Positions 51,282 to 60,593 of a DNA stretch of 64,000 bases are shown here, piece after piece (positions within the stretch are counted from its first letter, which is position 1; each line of letters starts with the position of its first letter). This DNA is from Bacteroidota bacterium (GTDB lineage Bacteria > Bacteroidota > Bacteroidia > Bacteroidales > Lentimicrobiaceae): assembly GCA_009773455.1 (NCBI GenBank), contig WSXU01000002.1, forward strand, positions 310,001 to 374,000, in the 5' to 3' direction. Both the position numbers and the translations under genes were made by a program. The notes beneath the pieces were generated by a model. The model made no database searches. It was not told the DNA's origin and saw nothing but the letters and a program-made list of their open reading frames with translations.

Positions 51282-52358
51282 TCATCGAGCCGCCTTACTC
51301 TGGCATTTCTGCAACAACATAAATGAATGATTTCTGAACCCATCGTGATGGTAGATCAGGATCTGCCCGATTTCCCGTTCCACCGGGTTAAGCCTGGCAT
51401 AACCGGGAATTTTTCCTTCACGCATGATCCGGGCAGCAAACCACAATCCAAAGCTGGCAGCTGTGTCGTATTCGCCGGAAAGATGTTTGTATATTCCATG
51501 GATAGATTGACGAAACCCTGAGTTAAGCAATTCAATGGTAAAGGCATCCGAATCCCTGTCGCCGTTGTTGCCTGTCAGAACAAGGTCAATCTGTTCCGGT
51601 CCGGAACCGGAATCTGAAAGAAATGCAAGCATTTTCTCCAGGACTTCATCCTGACTATCCGAATATGGGTAAAGTGAAACTCCGTCTATCCGGGCATAGC
51701 TTTGTTCCGCTTCCACTGAAGAAAGCACAAAAAAGGCAACGCCTTCACCCGGAATGCTACCCGGACTTTTGCTATTCAGGATATCAAGGTTCGTGAATGG
51801 CTCACTTTTCCAGAGACCTATGCTCTTCTTGAGTTCGTAATTTTCGTTCGTAATTTCATCGATGCCACCCACGAGCACATGCCCGGCTTCGCCGTCTTCA
51901 ATCAGCATACAGGCATCGATCAGTGCACTTTCAAAGGAGGCCGTCTTATGGGAGTAAACAACATTATAATTGTTGCATTCCAGGTTCAGGGCGATCTGAG
52001 CTCCCAGAGAGTTGTGATTCGACTGGATAAAATTGGTTGGTGTCAGAAACTCCGCATTTTCATCAATGAGCTTATTCAGGAATTTTTCCGATTCCTCGAC
52101 ACTGCCCAGGCTTGAGGCAACAATAATGGCATCCGGTTTTTTAATCCCCGATTCGTTCATGCATTCAAGGGAACAGATGCTGCTGACCTTGACAAGGTTA
52201 CTCATACGCCTCCGCTGGAGCGGATTAAAGTAAAGCCTGAAATCAGGAAGTCTGAATTTCATTACTCCTTGCATGACTTCAACCTCTCCTGGGAGCTTCT
52301 CTGACAGAAACGTATCGTGGGGCGAAAATGCCTGCGCTGCAGATATATATACCTTCAT
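51282..52358 (-). CDS. Ketosynthase-like chain-length factor lacking the active-site Cys
   Basis: 358 aa from the ATG at 52358; the longer start in the ORF track is a TTG overlapping the upstream gene. Thiolase-fold ketosynthase homologue, shorter than a normal KS. Around the expected nucleophile, VVYSHKTASFESALIDAC aligns with TISTACSSGANAI of its neighbour, placing Ser141 where Cys belongs. The HGTGT and KS(Y/x)FGHT histidine motifs are replaced (LTGNNGDRDSDA; IHGIYKHLSGEYDTAASFG). It is therefore probably a non-condensing partner that sets chain length in a heterodimer with the upstream ketosynthase, 2 bp away, as in type II polyketide and aryl polyene systems. Confidence 0.82.
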   Translation of the reverse strand: MKVYISAAQAFSPHDTFLSEKLPGEVEVMQGVMKFRLPDFRLYFNPLQRRRMSNLVKVSSICSLECMNESGIKKPDAIIVASSLGSVEESEKFLNKLIDENAEFLTPTNFIQSNHNSLGAQIALNLECNNYNVVYSHKTASFESALIDACMLIEDGEAGHVLVGGIDEITNENYELKKSIGLWKSEPFTNLDILNSKSPGSIPGEGVAFFVLSSVEAEQSYARIDGVSLYPYSDSQDEVLEKMLAFLSDSGSGPEQIDLVLTGNNGDRDSDAFTIELLNSGFRQSIHGIYKHLSGEYDTAASFGLWFAARIMREGKIPGYARLNPVEREIGQILIYHHDGFRNHSFMLLQKCQSKAAR

Positions 52359-52360
52359 AT

Positions 52361-53551
52361 TCAACAACCTGAAAAAACCAGTGAAGTATTGTTACCACCG
52401 AATCCGAAAGAATTCGACAAAACATGGTTCACCGGAATATTGGTTAGTACTTCCTTTACGGGAATCAGTTGCAGGCCATCCATCGGCTCGCTGAAAAACA
52501 GGTTGGGGAAAACAACCTGATTCAGTATCGACATCACAGAAACAACGGCTTCTATACCACCGGCTGCACCCAGGGTATGTCCGAAATATGATTTGGTGGA
52601 GCTGAAAGGAGGAACATGATTACCGAATACCCTTCCCAGTGCCGTTGCTTCCGTTACATCGTTGTTTTCCGTTCCTGTTCCGTGCACATTGATATAGCTG
52701 ATCCGGCTACTTTCAATCCCGGCTTTCCTGAGTGCTGCTGTCATACTCAGAAAGGGTCCGTTTCCTTCGGGAGAGGTTGCTGTAGGATGATAGGCATCGT
52801 TGGCATTGGCATATCCCGAAAGCATGGCCAGCGGCTTCGCTCCTCTTTTTATCGCGGCATCAACCGACTCAAGCACCACCACTCCGGCTCCCTCCCCGAG
52901 GTTCATTCCTGCCCTGTTTTTATCAAAAGGTCTGCAGATTTGAGGATCAACAACCATCAATGAACTGAATCCGTAATAGGTAAACTTCGACAAAGCGTCT
53001 GTACCACCGGCTATCACACGGTCAACAATTCCATGCTTTATGAGCCTGGCACCCAACATGATCGCATTGGCTCCGGATGAACAGGCCGTTGAAATGGTGG
53101 TGGCATAGCCCCTGATTCCCAGATGATCGGCCACCTGCTCGGTGATGTAGCCACAACTGTGACTTTTTATGTAAGTATTGTTTCCCGGAAATTTATGATA
53201 GTATTTCTCTGTCAGGTCCATACCACCGACCGTATTCCCCAGTACAATTCCCGTTCGCCAGGGGTCTTCGCCCGAGATACCGGCCTGATCCATGGCCTCT
53301 CTGACAGCCACAATCGCGAGCAATGCGGATCTGGGAAGGTCGGACGACTTATCGCAACCGGTCAGTGCGGCAATCTGCGGGTTGGTTGATCTGATTTCCC
53401 CTGCCATGAAGGCATGCTCACCCTTATCAATGAGCAGTTCAACCAGGTGAATTCCGGTTCTTTGCTGCATAAGAGACCGCAAATTTTCTTCCCTGTTGTA
53501 TCCTATCGCTGAAATGATCCCCAAACCGGTAACACATATTTCTTTATTCAT
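52361..53551 (-). CDS. Beta-ketoacyl-ACP synthase (FabF/KAS II-like)
   Basis: 396 aa from the ATG at 53551, which gives the standard MNKEICVTGLGIISAIG start; the ORF-track start adds 24 residues. Complete Cys-His-His triad: TACSSGANA (Cys157), NVHGTGTENND (His290) and KSYFGHTLGAAGG (His325). It condenses malonyl-ACP with a growing acyl-ACP. First gene of the minus-strand cluster, followed by a Cys-less homologue. Its divergence from housekeeping FabF and its partner suggest specialised (polyene-like or unusual fatty acid) synthesis rather than bulk fatty acid synthesis. Confidence 0.92.
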   Translation of the reverse strand: MNKEICVTGLGIISAIGYNREENLRSLMQQRTGIHLVELLIDKGEHAFMAGEIRSTNPQIAALTGCDKSSDLPRSALLAIVAVREAMDQAGISGEDPWRTGIVLGNTVGGMDLTEKYYHKFPGNNTYIKSHSCGYITEQVADHLGIRGYATTISTACSSGANAIMLGARLIKHGIVDRVIAGGTDALSKFTYYGFSSLMVVDPQICRPFDKNRAGMNLGEGAGVVVLESVDAAIKRGAKPLAMLSGYANANDAYHPTATSPEGNGPFLSMTAALRKAGIESSRISYINVHGTGTENNDVTEATALGRVFGNHVPPFSSTKSYFGHTLGAAGGIEAVVSVMSILNQVVFPNLFFSEPMDGLQLIPVKEVLTNIPVNHVLSNSFGFGGNNTSLVFSGC

Positions 53552-53989
53552 ATCCAAACCACTGCTGCTGAAGTCACCCATATGAAGCCTGAAGTTTCTG
53601 ATTTCCCGGAAACTGATTTTCATTCATCTTCGCCTCCGGGAAGAAAGATGCACAAAAATATTGAAAAGAAACAGAGTCTGTTTAAAAATTAATTCCCGTC
53701 ATACCGTTTTTACTGGCATGTGGTAACAATGACAATTTACGTTTCAATTTTCACTATTTATGTTACTGATATTAGTTAAGTTAGGAAATCCATGCGGAGC
53801 ACTTGCCATCATCAGGAGGCCAAAGAAGCCAAAATATAACAATATGCACCCTGCTTCAAAATCCTGCTTTAAATACAATAAACCAACATCCTGACCTGGT
53901 GGGTTTAAATTGTCAACCCGGTTAAAAACATTGAGGGAACTTTTCAGGTTCCCTCAGCTGCTTGGAGTTAATCTTCTGAATACCTGCAA
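53552..53989. promoter_or_regulatory. 438-bp intergenic region: cluster promoter and prfB terminator
   Basis: Minus-strand TATTTTTG at 53653-53660 is a candidate -7 box for the biosynthetic cluster, leaving a leader of about 95 nt before the preferred ATG. Near the other end lies the prfB terminator hairpin, listed separately. No ACP gene or other short ORF is evident here. Confidence 0.4.
53925..53956 (-). terminator. Terminator of the recX-prfB transcript
   Basis: TGAGGGAAC and GTTCCCTCA form a perfect 9-bp stem with a 7-nt loop; on the minus strand a T-rich tract (ATGTTTTT) follows. It lies 33 bp past the prfB stop. Confidence 0.75.
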
Positions 53990-55085
53990 TTATATGGCAT
54001 CTCTGCCGAATTCCATGAGAAAGGCCTTGATAAAATCGTTGAGGTCCCCATCAAGTACACCAGCTGTATCACTGGTTTCGTGATCGGTACGCAGGTCTTT
54101 TACCAGTTTGTAAGGATGAAGCACATAGCTCCGGATCTGTGAACCCCATTCAATTTTCTTTTTCTTGCCTTCAATCACCGCGATGGCTTCCTTCTTCTTG
54201 CGGAGTTCAATTTCATACAACTGTGATTTCAGCATCTGTATGGCTTTCTCGCGATTCTGGCCCTGTGACCGGGTTTCCTGGCATTCAACTATAATTCCCG
54301 ATGGTTCATGTTTGAGCCTTACAGCGGTCTCCACCTTGTTCACATTCTGCCCGCCGGGTCCGCTGGAGCGGAAAGTATCCCAGGTAATGTCGGATGCATT
54401 GATCTGGATGTCAATGTTATCATCTACAACAGGGTAAACATAAACAGAGGCAAAGGAGGTATGACGTTTGTTGGCAGAGTCGAAGGGCGACAGCCTCACC
54501 AACCGGTGTACCCCGTTCTCACTTTTGAGGTATCCGAAAGCATTTTCACCTTCAAATTCAAGAACGACTGATTTGATTCCGGCCACATCGCCTTCATGCA
54601 TATCGAGTTCCTTGATTTTGTATTTGTTTCGCTCACCATAACGCACATACATACGCATGAGCATTTCGGCCCAGTCGTTGCTTTCGGTTCCGCCGGCTCC
54701 GGCATTAATCTGTAAAATTGCGCTCAAACGGTCTTCCTCATTGGAAAGCATATTGCGCAATTCAAGATTTTCGACGCGGTCGATGGCTACAGAAAATTGT
54801 TTGTCAAGGTCTGCCTCTGTGGCATCACCGGCATCGTAAAAGTCGAACATCACAAGGAGGTCCTCAACAGCCATTCTTGCCGATTCAAAATCGGTTGTCC
54901 AGCGCTTCTTTTCCTGAATGGCCCTGAGCAGCAGTTCGGCTTTTTTGGGATCGTCCCAGAAACCCTGCTGATGGGTAATTTCTTCTTCTTCTTTTATCTG
55001 TTCAAGTCTGGCATCAATGTCAAAGGAACCTCCTTAAAGCATCAAGCCTTTTCTGAATGTCATTCAACTGATCTTTCTGAACCAT
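53990..55085 (-). CDS. prfB: Peptide chain release factor 2, with programmed +1 frameshift
   Basis: The ORF track shows only the downstream 294 codons. A short ORF from the ATG at 55085 encodes 21 residues ([20 protein letters not shown]...) and ends at an in-frame TGA within AGGAGG-TTC-CTT-TGA-C, the same layout as the E. coli prfB frameshift site. Slipping +1 at CTT continues into [15 protein letters not shown] and reaches the long frame, giving 364 aa, the normal RF2 length. RF2 motifs: SPF anticodon tripeptide in [17 protein letters not shown], and GGQ in [13 protein letters not shown]. It reads UGA and UAA stops and releases the peptide on the ribosome. Autoregulated by RF2 level through the frameshift. 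It starts 2 bp after recX. Confidence 0.96.
55020..55034 (-). promoter_or_regulatory. prfB programmed +1 frameshift site
   Basis: Minus-strand AGGAGG TTC CTT TGA: an internal Shine-Dalgarno-like AGGAGG three bases before the CTT slip codon and UGA stop, followed by C. When RF2 is scarce, the ribosome slips into the +1 frame. Confidence 0.95.
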
Positions 55086-55087
55086 GA

Positions 55088-55558
55088 TCAGATGCCTTTC
55101 TTTTTCATCAATTCATCAATGATGTCGCTGACCAGTTCGGGCTCATACCCTTTGGCAATGGCGGTTTTGGCGAGACGGTGCTTAAACAGCATTTTATTGC
55201 TGCTATCAGTTACCGAAATCTTATATTCAACCATTCCTATAATCCGGTTGCGGTATTCATCTTCGTCTATTTCACTGAGCCCTGTTTTGATCAGATCATC
55301 CGGTATCTGCCGGGCCTTTAGTTCTCCGATAATCCTGGCACGACCCCATTTTTTATTGCGGAATTTACCTCCGGCATAGAGTTTTGCAAAACGTTCCTCG
55401 TCAATGAATCCTTCTTCATTCAGCTGGCTGATGATCTTATCGGTACTTTTATCCGGAATTCCGATGGCACGGCAATGTATTCTGACTTCAACCATGCAAC
55501 GCTCCTGCATAGCGCACCAGCGGCGTATTTTTGCCAGATGTTTTTCAAATTCTGTCAT
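55088..55558 (-). CDS. recX: RecX-family regulatory protein
   Basis: 156 aa, all alpha-helical, with the RecX three-helix repeats: the segment STDKIISQLNEEGFIDEERFAKLYAGGKFRNKKWG (residue range about 37-71) matches the conserved D-E-R-F-A core, followed by RARIIGELKARQIPDDLI. RecX binds RecA filaments and limits recombinase activity. Here it is the promoter-proximal gene ahead of prfB (2-bp gap) rather than next to recA. A well-formed promoter lies directly upstream. Confidence 0.87.
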   Translation of the reverse strand: MTEFEKHLAKIRRWCAMQERCMVEVRIHCRAIGIPDKSTDKIISQLNEEGFIDEERFAKLYAGGKFRNKKWGRARIIGELKARQIPDDLIKTGLSEIDEDEYRNRIIGMVEYKISVTDSSNKMLFKHRLAKTAIAKGYEPELVSDIIDELMKKKGI

Positions 55559-55589
55559 ATCTAGATTGTTTAAACATTTATTTTCGGTG

Positions 55590-55621
55590 CAAATATACTA
55601 TTTTGAGCTAAAAAAAACAAT
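55590..55621 (-). promoter_or_regulatory. Promoter of recX-prfB
   Basis: Minus-strand ATTG (55618-55621), exactly 20 bp, then TATATTTG (55590-55597), 31 bp before the recX ATG. One of the best Bacteroidetes promoter matches in the window. Confidence 0.7.
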
Positions 55622-55666
55622 AAAAAGTCCTGAAAGCATTGAAAAAAAAGAGAGAACAAAAAATTT

Positions 55667-56137
55667 CTATTCTATATTAATCAGATGAATATCGAATATG
55701 AGAACTGTATTGGCCGGTATGCCGGCAACGCCTGAATTACCGTATGCCAGACGGGAAGGAATGAATAAGGTGCCTTTCCCCCCTTTTCCGAACAGCTGCA
55801 AGCCTTCCTGCCATCCCTTGATGACCCCGCTTAATGGAAATGTGGGTGCACTCCCCGAATAGGAAGATTCAAAAACCGCATCATCCAGAAAATAGCCTTT
55901 ATAATGAACCGTGACCATTGAATTCAGATCGGGTTTCTGGCTGTTACCCGGTACAGTAATGATATAGTATATGCCGGATTCCGTTTTCTGGGCTGTCAGG
56001 CTTTTCTTCTGCAGGTACTCTCTGATGCTTTTGTCATCCCTTTCGGAATAATCATCTTCCTTCGAACAGGAATTGAACATAAAACTATTAAGGATCAGGA
56101 TAATCAAGGTGAGTGAGCGCAACTGAAATATTTTCAT
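55667..56137 (-). CDS. FKBP-type peptidyl-prolyl isomerase lipoprotein
   Basis: 156 aa. Lipobox SFMFNSC (Cys24). The FKBP domain spans about 55-156: VTVHYKGYFLDDAVFESSY, the PLSGVIKGWQEGLQLFGKGG segment, and IPSRLAYGNSGVAGIPANT before the final LIFDIHLINIE strand. It catalyses proline cis-trans isomerisation and assists folding in the periplasm or at the outer membrane. It starts 18 bp after the cobB stop and is likely in the same transcript. Confidence 0.92.
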   Translation of the reverse strand: MKIFQLRSLTLIILILNSFMFNSCSKEDDYSERDDKSIREYLQKKSLTAQKTESGIYYIITVPGNSQKPDLNSMVTVHYKGYFLDDAVFESSYSGSAPTFPLSGVIKGWQEGLQLFGKGGKGTLFIPSRLAYGNSGVAGIPANTVLIFDIHLINIE

Positions 56138-56155
56138 CGTACAGTTAAATTAGAG

Positions 56156-56857
56156 TTAATTATTATCATCTTCGGAAAGGAGCCTGCCAACAATGGCCGG
56201 AACACCGGTGCCGGCCTTCTCCCTGACAAACTCCAGGTTATTAATCCAGCGAACCTGAAGGTCACCCGGATCAACAAGGAATATCCTGCAATGCGCAGGT
56301 ACATAATTGACAAGTCCGGCTGCCGGGTAAACAGCAAGTGAGGTTCCGATTACCAGTAAAATATCTGCCTGCATGGTGATTTCAGCTGCATCCTCAATCA
56401 GTGGAACTGCTTCTCCAAACCAAACAATGTGCGGTCTGAGCTGGCTGCCCAGGGCACATTTATCACCCTGTTTGATTTCGCTGTAGCCTATATCCGTAAC
56501 AAGTTCCGGGTTCGCAGTACTCCTCACTTTGGTAAGTTCTCCGTGTAGGTGGAGGATGCTTGAGGATCCGGCCCTTTCGTGCAGATCATCCACATTCTGC
56601 GTTACGATTTTTACCTCATACTTCTGCTCAAGTTTAACCAGGGCATGGTGGGCCGGATTAGGCACCACCGTTGCCAGCTGCATCCGCCTCTTATTATAAA
56701 AATCAAGAACCAGGGCGGGATTGCGCAACCATGCATCGTAGGTGGCTACATCTTCGATCCGGTACTCTTCCCATAAACCATCACTGTCGCGGAAAGTTTT
56801 GATACCGCTTTCCGCACTGATTCCTGCTCCGGTTAGTACAACTACTTTCTTTTTCAT
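56156..56857 (-). CDS. cobB: SIRT5-like NAD-dependent protein deacylase (sirtuin) without zinc cysteines
   Basis: 233 aa from the ATG at 56857; the ORF-track start is a TTG. NAD-binding motifs GAGISAESGIKTFRDSDGLW and TQNVDDLHERAGS, with catalytic His105 in LHLHGELTK. Tyr54 and Arg57 in FYNKRR match the Y-x-x-R pattern associated with removal of succinyl/malonyl groups in class III sirtuins. The zinc module lacks the four cysteines (only one Cys in GDKCALGSQLRPHIVWFGE), apparently usual in Bacteroidetes homologues. It removes acyl groups from lysines in the cytoplasm using NAD. Upstream of the FKBP gene with an 18-bp gap. Confidence 0.9.
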   Translation of the reverse strand: MKKKVVVLTGAGISAESGIKTFRDSDGLWEEYRIEDVATYDAWLRNPALVLDFYNKRRMQLATVVPNPAHHALVKLEQKYEVKIVTQNVDDLHERAGSSSILHLHGELTKVRSTANPELVTDIGYSEIKQGDKCALGSQLRPHIVWFGEAVPLIEDAAEITMQADILLVIGTSLAVYPAAGLVNYVPAHCRIFLVDPGDLQVRWINNLEFVREKAGTGVPAIVGRLLSEDDNN

Positions 56858-56920
56858 TTCCGGGATTTGAAGCAAAATTAAATATTCGGTTGGGAACCGT
56901 GCAATTTTTCACAGCCGGAG

Positions 56921-56959
56921 AAAAAAAATCTGCTGTCCGGCGAACTGAACAGCAGATTT
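56921..56959 (-). terminator. Intrinsic terminator of mdh
   Basis: AAATCTGCTGT and ACAGCAGATTT form an 11-bp perfect stem; on the minus strand the stem runs into eight T. It lies 20 bp past the mdh stop. Confidence 0.92.
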
Positions 56960-56979
56960 CATCAAAAGAGATTTCAGGA

Positions 56980-57924
56980 TTAGTCTTCGAAAAGATTCAT
57001 ATCGTCGAGCACTTTCATGACACCCTTGACAGAATTTGCTGATTCTTCCAGCATCTTTTTCTCTTCCTTATTCAGGTTGAGTTCAATAATCTCTTCTATT
57101 CCCTTTGAACCCAGTTTTACAGGAACGCCCATATAAACATTATTCAGGCCATACTCCCCATCAAGCAGGGTACAAACCGGGAAAATCCGTTTCTGGTCAT
57201 CCACAATGGCTTCCACCATCTGTGCGGCAGCGGCCCCGGGGGCATACCAGGCCGAAGTACCCATAAGGTTTACCAGTTCACCTCCGCCTTTTTTGGTCCT
57301 TTCAACAATCTTGTCTATTTCTTCCTTGTTAAGCAGGTCGGTGATCGGAATACCTGCTATTGAAGTGAACCTTGGCAGCGGTACCATGGTATCGCCATGA
57401 CCTCCGAGCAGCAGGGAGTGAATATCTTTAGGAGAAACATCCAGGGCTTCAGCAATAAATGCTTTATATCGTCCGGTATCCAGAATTCCGGCCATGCCAA
57501 ACACCCTGCTTGAATTTTTCCTTGCAGCACGGTAAGCGGCATAAGTCATGACATCGAGAGGGTTAGAAACTACGATGATAATGGCTTCAGGTGAATACTT
57601 CACTACCTTTTCGGTGACTTCCTTAACAATGATGGCATTGGTCTTAATCAGGTCATCACGACTCATCCCCGGCTTGCGCGGAAGTCCCGATGTAATGACC
57701 ACAATTGACGATCCTTTCGTTTTCAGATAATCGTTGGTAACCCCAACCACACGGGTGTTAAAATTGTTGATAGAGGAAGTCTGCCAGATATCGAGGGCTT
57801 TGCCTTCAGCAACACCTTCCTTGATATCCACCAGCACTACTTCACGGGTAAGATCCTTATGTGCAATCACATTTGCACAGGTGGCACCTACATTACCGGC
57901 GCCGATTACAGTGATTTTCTTCAT
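56980..57924 (-). CDS. mdh: Malate dehydrogenase (NAD-dependent)
   Basis: 314 aa from the ATG at 57924 (MKKITVIGAGNVGATCA); the ORF-track start 33 nt upstream adds an unlikely MHFLNNNICCN. Lactate/malate dehydrogenase fold: NAD-binding GAGNVG, an Asp in VLVDIKEG selecting NAD over NADP, the MDH-specific substrate loop GLPRKPGMSRDDL, VSNPLDVMTY, and the catalytic His in LLGGHGDTMVPL. It interconverts malate and oxaloacetate in the TCA cycle. It is flanked on the same strand by malic enzyme, a related malate-using enzyme, but has its own promoter and terminator. Confidence 0.96.
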   Translation of the reverse strand: MKKITVIGAGNVGATCANVIAHKDLTREVVLVDIKEGVAEGKALDIWQTSSINNFNTRVVGVTNDYLKTKGSSIVVITSGLPRKPGMSRDDLIKTNAIIVKEVTEKVVKYSPEAIIIVVSNPLDVMTYAAYRAARKNSSRVFGMAGILDTGRYKAFIAEALDVSPKDIHSLLLGGHGDTMVPLPRFTSIAGIPITDLLNKEEIDKIVERTKKGGGELVNLMGTSAWYAPGAAAAQMVEAIVDDQKRIFPVCTLLDGEYGLNNVYMGVPVKLGSKGIEEIIELNLNKEEKKMLEESANSVKGVMKVLDDMNLFED

Positions 57925-57957
57925 ATTACAACATATATTATTGTTAAGGAAATGCAA

Positions 57958-57987
57958 TTTCAGGCAGGGAAATACGTCTGCCTGAAA
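57958..57987 (-). promoter_or_regulatory. Hairpin in the mdh mRNA leader
   Basis: TTTCAGGCAG and CTGCCTGAAA form a perfect 10-bp stem with a 10-nt loop between the mdh -7 box and the ATG. It would lie at the very 5' end of the transcript and may protect it from decay or affect translation. Confidence 0.6.
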
Positions 57988-57998
57988 CTATTTATGTA

Positions 57999-58029
57999 CA
58001 AAGGTAGGAATTTACATATAAACTTGAAA
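57999..58029 (-). promoter_or_regulatory. Promoter of mdh
   Basis: Minus-strand TTTC (58026-58029), 19-bp spacer, TACCTTTG (57999-58006). Confidence 0.6.
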
Positions 58030-58096
58030 TAAATTCCGCAAATGTTTGTTCAGCATTCTGATTTCGATGCTGATCAACCTGCATAGTGTTTATCTG

Positions 58097-60382
58097 CTAA
58101 CCGGAGACCCTGTCATTAACCCCCTGGGCATCAATTACAGCGATTGTAACCATATTCACAATTTCTGAAACGCTTGATCCCATCTGAAGCACATGTATGG
58201 CTTTATCAAGTCCCATCAGAATCGGGCCGATGGCTTCAGCCCCACCCATTTCCTGCATGAGCTTATAGGCAATATTACCTGCTGTAAGATATGGGAAAAT
58301 CAGGGTATTTGCCGGGCCGTCAGCCAGTTTTGAGAACGGGAAATTCTCGCGGAGAAGTTCGTTGTTCAAGGCAAAATTTGCCTGCATGTCACCGTCAACA
58401 ATCAGGTCAGGATGCTCCCTGTGCAATCTTTCCACAGCATTGCGCACAAGGATCGGTATGTTGCCTTCCACTGATCCGAAATTTGAATAGGAAAGCATGG
58501 CTATACGTGGTTCAACATTGAACTGCCTTACCGCATTGGCGGTCTGCAGGGTTATTTCAACCAGTTGATCCACATTCGGATTCATATTTACTGTTGTGTC
58601 GGCAAAAAAGAAAGGTCCTTTTTTTGTAAGCATGATGTACATACCCGACACAATGTTGGCGCCCTTTCTTTTACCGATTATTCTCAGAGCCGGCCTGATG
58701 GTTGCCGGATAACTGCTTGTCAGCCCCGAAATCATCGCATCAGCGAACCCGTTCTCAACCATGCTGGGCCCAAAATAATTCCTGTGCGTCATCATATCGA
58801 GGGCAGCAGGATAGTTGACACCCCTTCGTTTGCGTTTCTCGTAAAACTGCTTTGCAAACAGCTCTCTGCGTTCATTTTCTTCCGGAGATTTCGGATCAAC
58901 AATCTGAACACCCTCCAGTTCCAGGTCATGGGTTTTAATAAGGTCAAGAATGATCTCCCTGTTTCCAAGCAGGATCGGGATAGCTATTCCGTCATCAACC
59001 ACGATCTCTGCGGCTTTCAGTATTTTGTAATTTTCGGCTTCTGCAAAAACGACCCGTTTCGGATTTTTCATTGCCCTGGCCTTGATCTGCCGGATCAACG
59101 GGTTGCTCAATCCAAGACGTTTGTTCAGTTCGTCCCTGTATGCATCCCAATTTTCGATCGGTTTCCTAGCTACGCCGGTTTCCATGGCAGCCTTAGCAAC
59201 TGCCGGAGCTACATGGGTAATCAGCCGCGGATCACTCGGCTTCGGAATGATATAATCGGTCCCAAACTTGAGGTTGGTTACCTGATAGGCTATATTCACC
59301 TCTTCAGGAACAGGCTGCTTTGCCAGATCGGCCAGTGCATGGGCGGCCGCAAGTTTCATTTCTTCGTTGATGGCCGTGGCACGTACATCGAGTGCTCCCC
59401 TGAAAATATAAGGGAACCCGAGTACATTGTTAACCTGGTTCGGGAAATCGGACCGGCCGGTGCCGATGATCAGATCGTTCCGGGTAGCAACAGCAAGATC
59501 ATAGGCTATTTCAGGGGTGGGATTTGCCAGGGCAAATACGATGGGGTGATCATTCATACTCAGGAGCATTTCCGGTGTAACTACACCGGCAACCGATAAT
59601 CCAAGAAACATATCAGCTCCGACCATTGCTTCGGCCAGGGTGTTGATGTTGCGTTCCGTAACAAATTTCTGCTTTACGGGATTCAGATCGGTACGCGATC
59701 GGTTAAGCACACCCTTTGAATCGACCATGATCAGATTCCCGGGTTTAACCCCAAGCGAGAGATACAACCTGGAGCAGGATACCGCTGAGGCTCCGGCACC
59801 ATTGACAACGACTTTGATCTCGCTGATCTTTTTACCGTTGATCAGCAAAGCGTTCAGCAACCCGGCCGAAGTGATGATGGCTGTTCCATGCTGATCGTCG
59901 TGCATAATCGGGATATCAAGCGCTTCCTTAAGCCGGTCTTCTATTTCGAAACATTCGGGTGCCTTAATGTCTTCAAGGTTTATACCCCCGAATGTTGGTG
60001 CAATAGCCTTCACCGTATTGATGACCCCTTCGATGGTCTTGTCGTTGATTTCAATGTCAAAAACGTCAATATCAGCATAGATCTTAAAGAGCAAACCTTT
60101 GCCTTCCATAACCGGTTTACCTGCTTCCGGGCCAATATCACCCAACCCAAGCACGGCCGTTCCGTTTGAGATCACTGCCACAAGGTTACCTTTTGCAGTG
60201 TACTTGTAAACGTCTTCGGGGTTTGCCTTTATTTCGAGGCAGGGTTCAGCAACACCGGGGCTGTAAGCGAGCGATAAATCATATTGGGACTGATGGGGTT
60301 TTGTCGGGACAACCTCAATCTTGCCCGGCCGGCCTTCTGCGTGATACGCAAGTGCATTTTTACGACTCAAAGGAACTTTCAT
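58097..60382 (-). CDS. maeB: NADP-dependent malic enzyme with C-terminal phosphotransacetylase-like domain
   Basis: 761 aa from the ATG at 60382, close to E. coli MaeB; the ORF-track start (60430) is a TTG. N-terminal malic enzyme domains (about 1-430): [35 protein letters not shown], the [20 protein letters not shown] metal/substrate site and [16 protein letters not shown] nucleotide-binding region. The C-terminal PTA-like domain (about 435-761) starts [19 protein letters not shown]; in MaeB it is regulatory (acetyl-CoA binding) rather than catalytic. It decarboxylates malate to pyruvate, forming NADPH. The long plus-strand ORF 58565-59599 is its antisense shadow. Confidence 0.95.
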   Translation of the reverse strand: MKVPLSRKNALAYHAEGRPGKIEVVPTKPHQSQYDLSLAYSPGVAEPCLEIKANPEDVYKYTAKGNLVAVISNGTAVLGLGDIGPEAGKPVMEGKGLLFKIYADIDVFDIEINDKTIEGVINTVKAIAPTFGGINLEDIKAPECFEIEDRLKEALDIPIMHDDQHGTAIITSAGLLNALLINGKKISEIKVVVNGAGASAVSCSRLYLSLGVKPGNLIMVDSKGVLNRSRTDLNPVKQKFVTERNINTLAEAMVGADMFLGLSVAGVVTPEMLLSMNDHPIVFALANPTPEIAYDLAVATRNDLIIGTGRSDFPNQVNNVLGFPYIFRGALDVRATAINEEMKLAAAHALADLAKQPVPEEVNIAYQVTNLKFGTDYIIPKPSDPRLITHVAPAVAKAAMETGVARKPIENWDAYRDELNKRLGLSNPLIRQIKARAMKNPKRVVFAEAENYKILKAAEIVVDDGIAIPILLGNREIILDLIKTHDLELEGVQIVDPKSPEENERRELFAKQFYEKRKRRGVNYPAALDMMTHRNYFGPSMVENGFADAMISGLTSSYPATIRPALRIIGKRKGANIVSGMYIMLTKKGPFFFADTTVNMNPNVDQLVEITLQTANAVRQFNVEPRIAMLSYSNFGSVEGNIPILVRNAVERLHREHPDLIVDGDMQANFALNNELLRENFPFSKLADGPANTLIFPYLTAGNIAYKLMQEMGGAEAIGPILMGLDKAIHVLQMGSSVSEIVNMVTIAVIDAQGVNDRVSG

Positions 60383-60593
60383 GATATATTGGTTTTCAGG
60401 GATTAATTCCGCCAAAAAAGGGTAAGCCAATCAACATGTAAATTTATACAAACTGAACTATTAATAATAAAAACCAGGCCCGAATATTTGATTAAGAGCT
60501 ATTTAGATGGTTTCCAAATAAACAGGGGCACAAGACTCCGGTGAAAATCACCGGCCGTTGCCTGGACATTACCTTTTCATCATCCGAACATAA

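Noticed and set aside
58565-59599. 344-residue plus-strand ORF
   Set aside because: Antisense to maeB, whose motifs are complete; it is rich in His, Arg and Ile as expected of a shadow frame.
60539-60555. CCGGTG/CACCGG hairpin upstream of ruvA as a riboswitch
   Set aside because: Only a 6-bp stem with a 5-nt loop and no conserved riboswitch core; it also lies upstream of the likely promoter.
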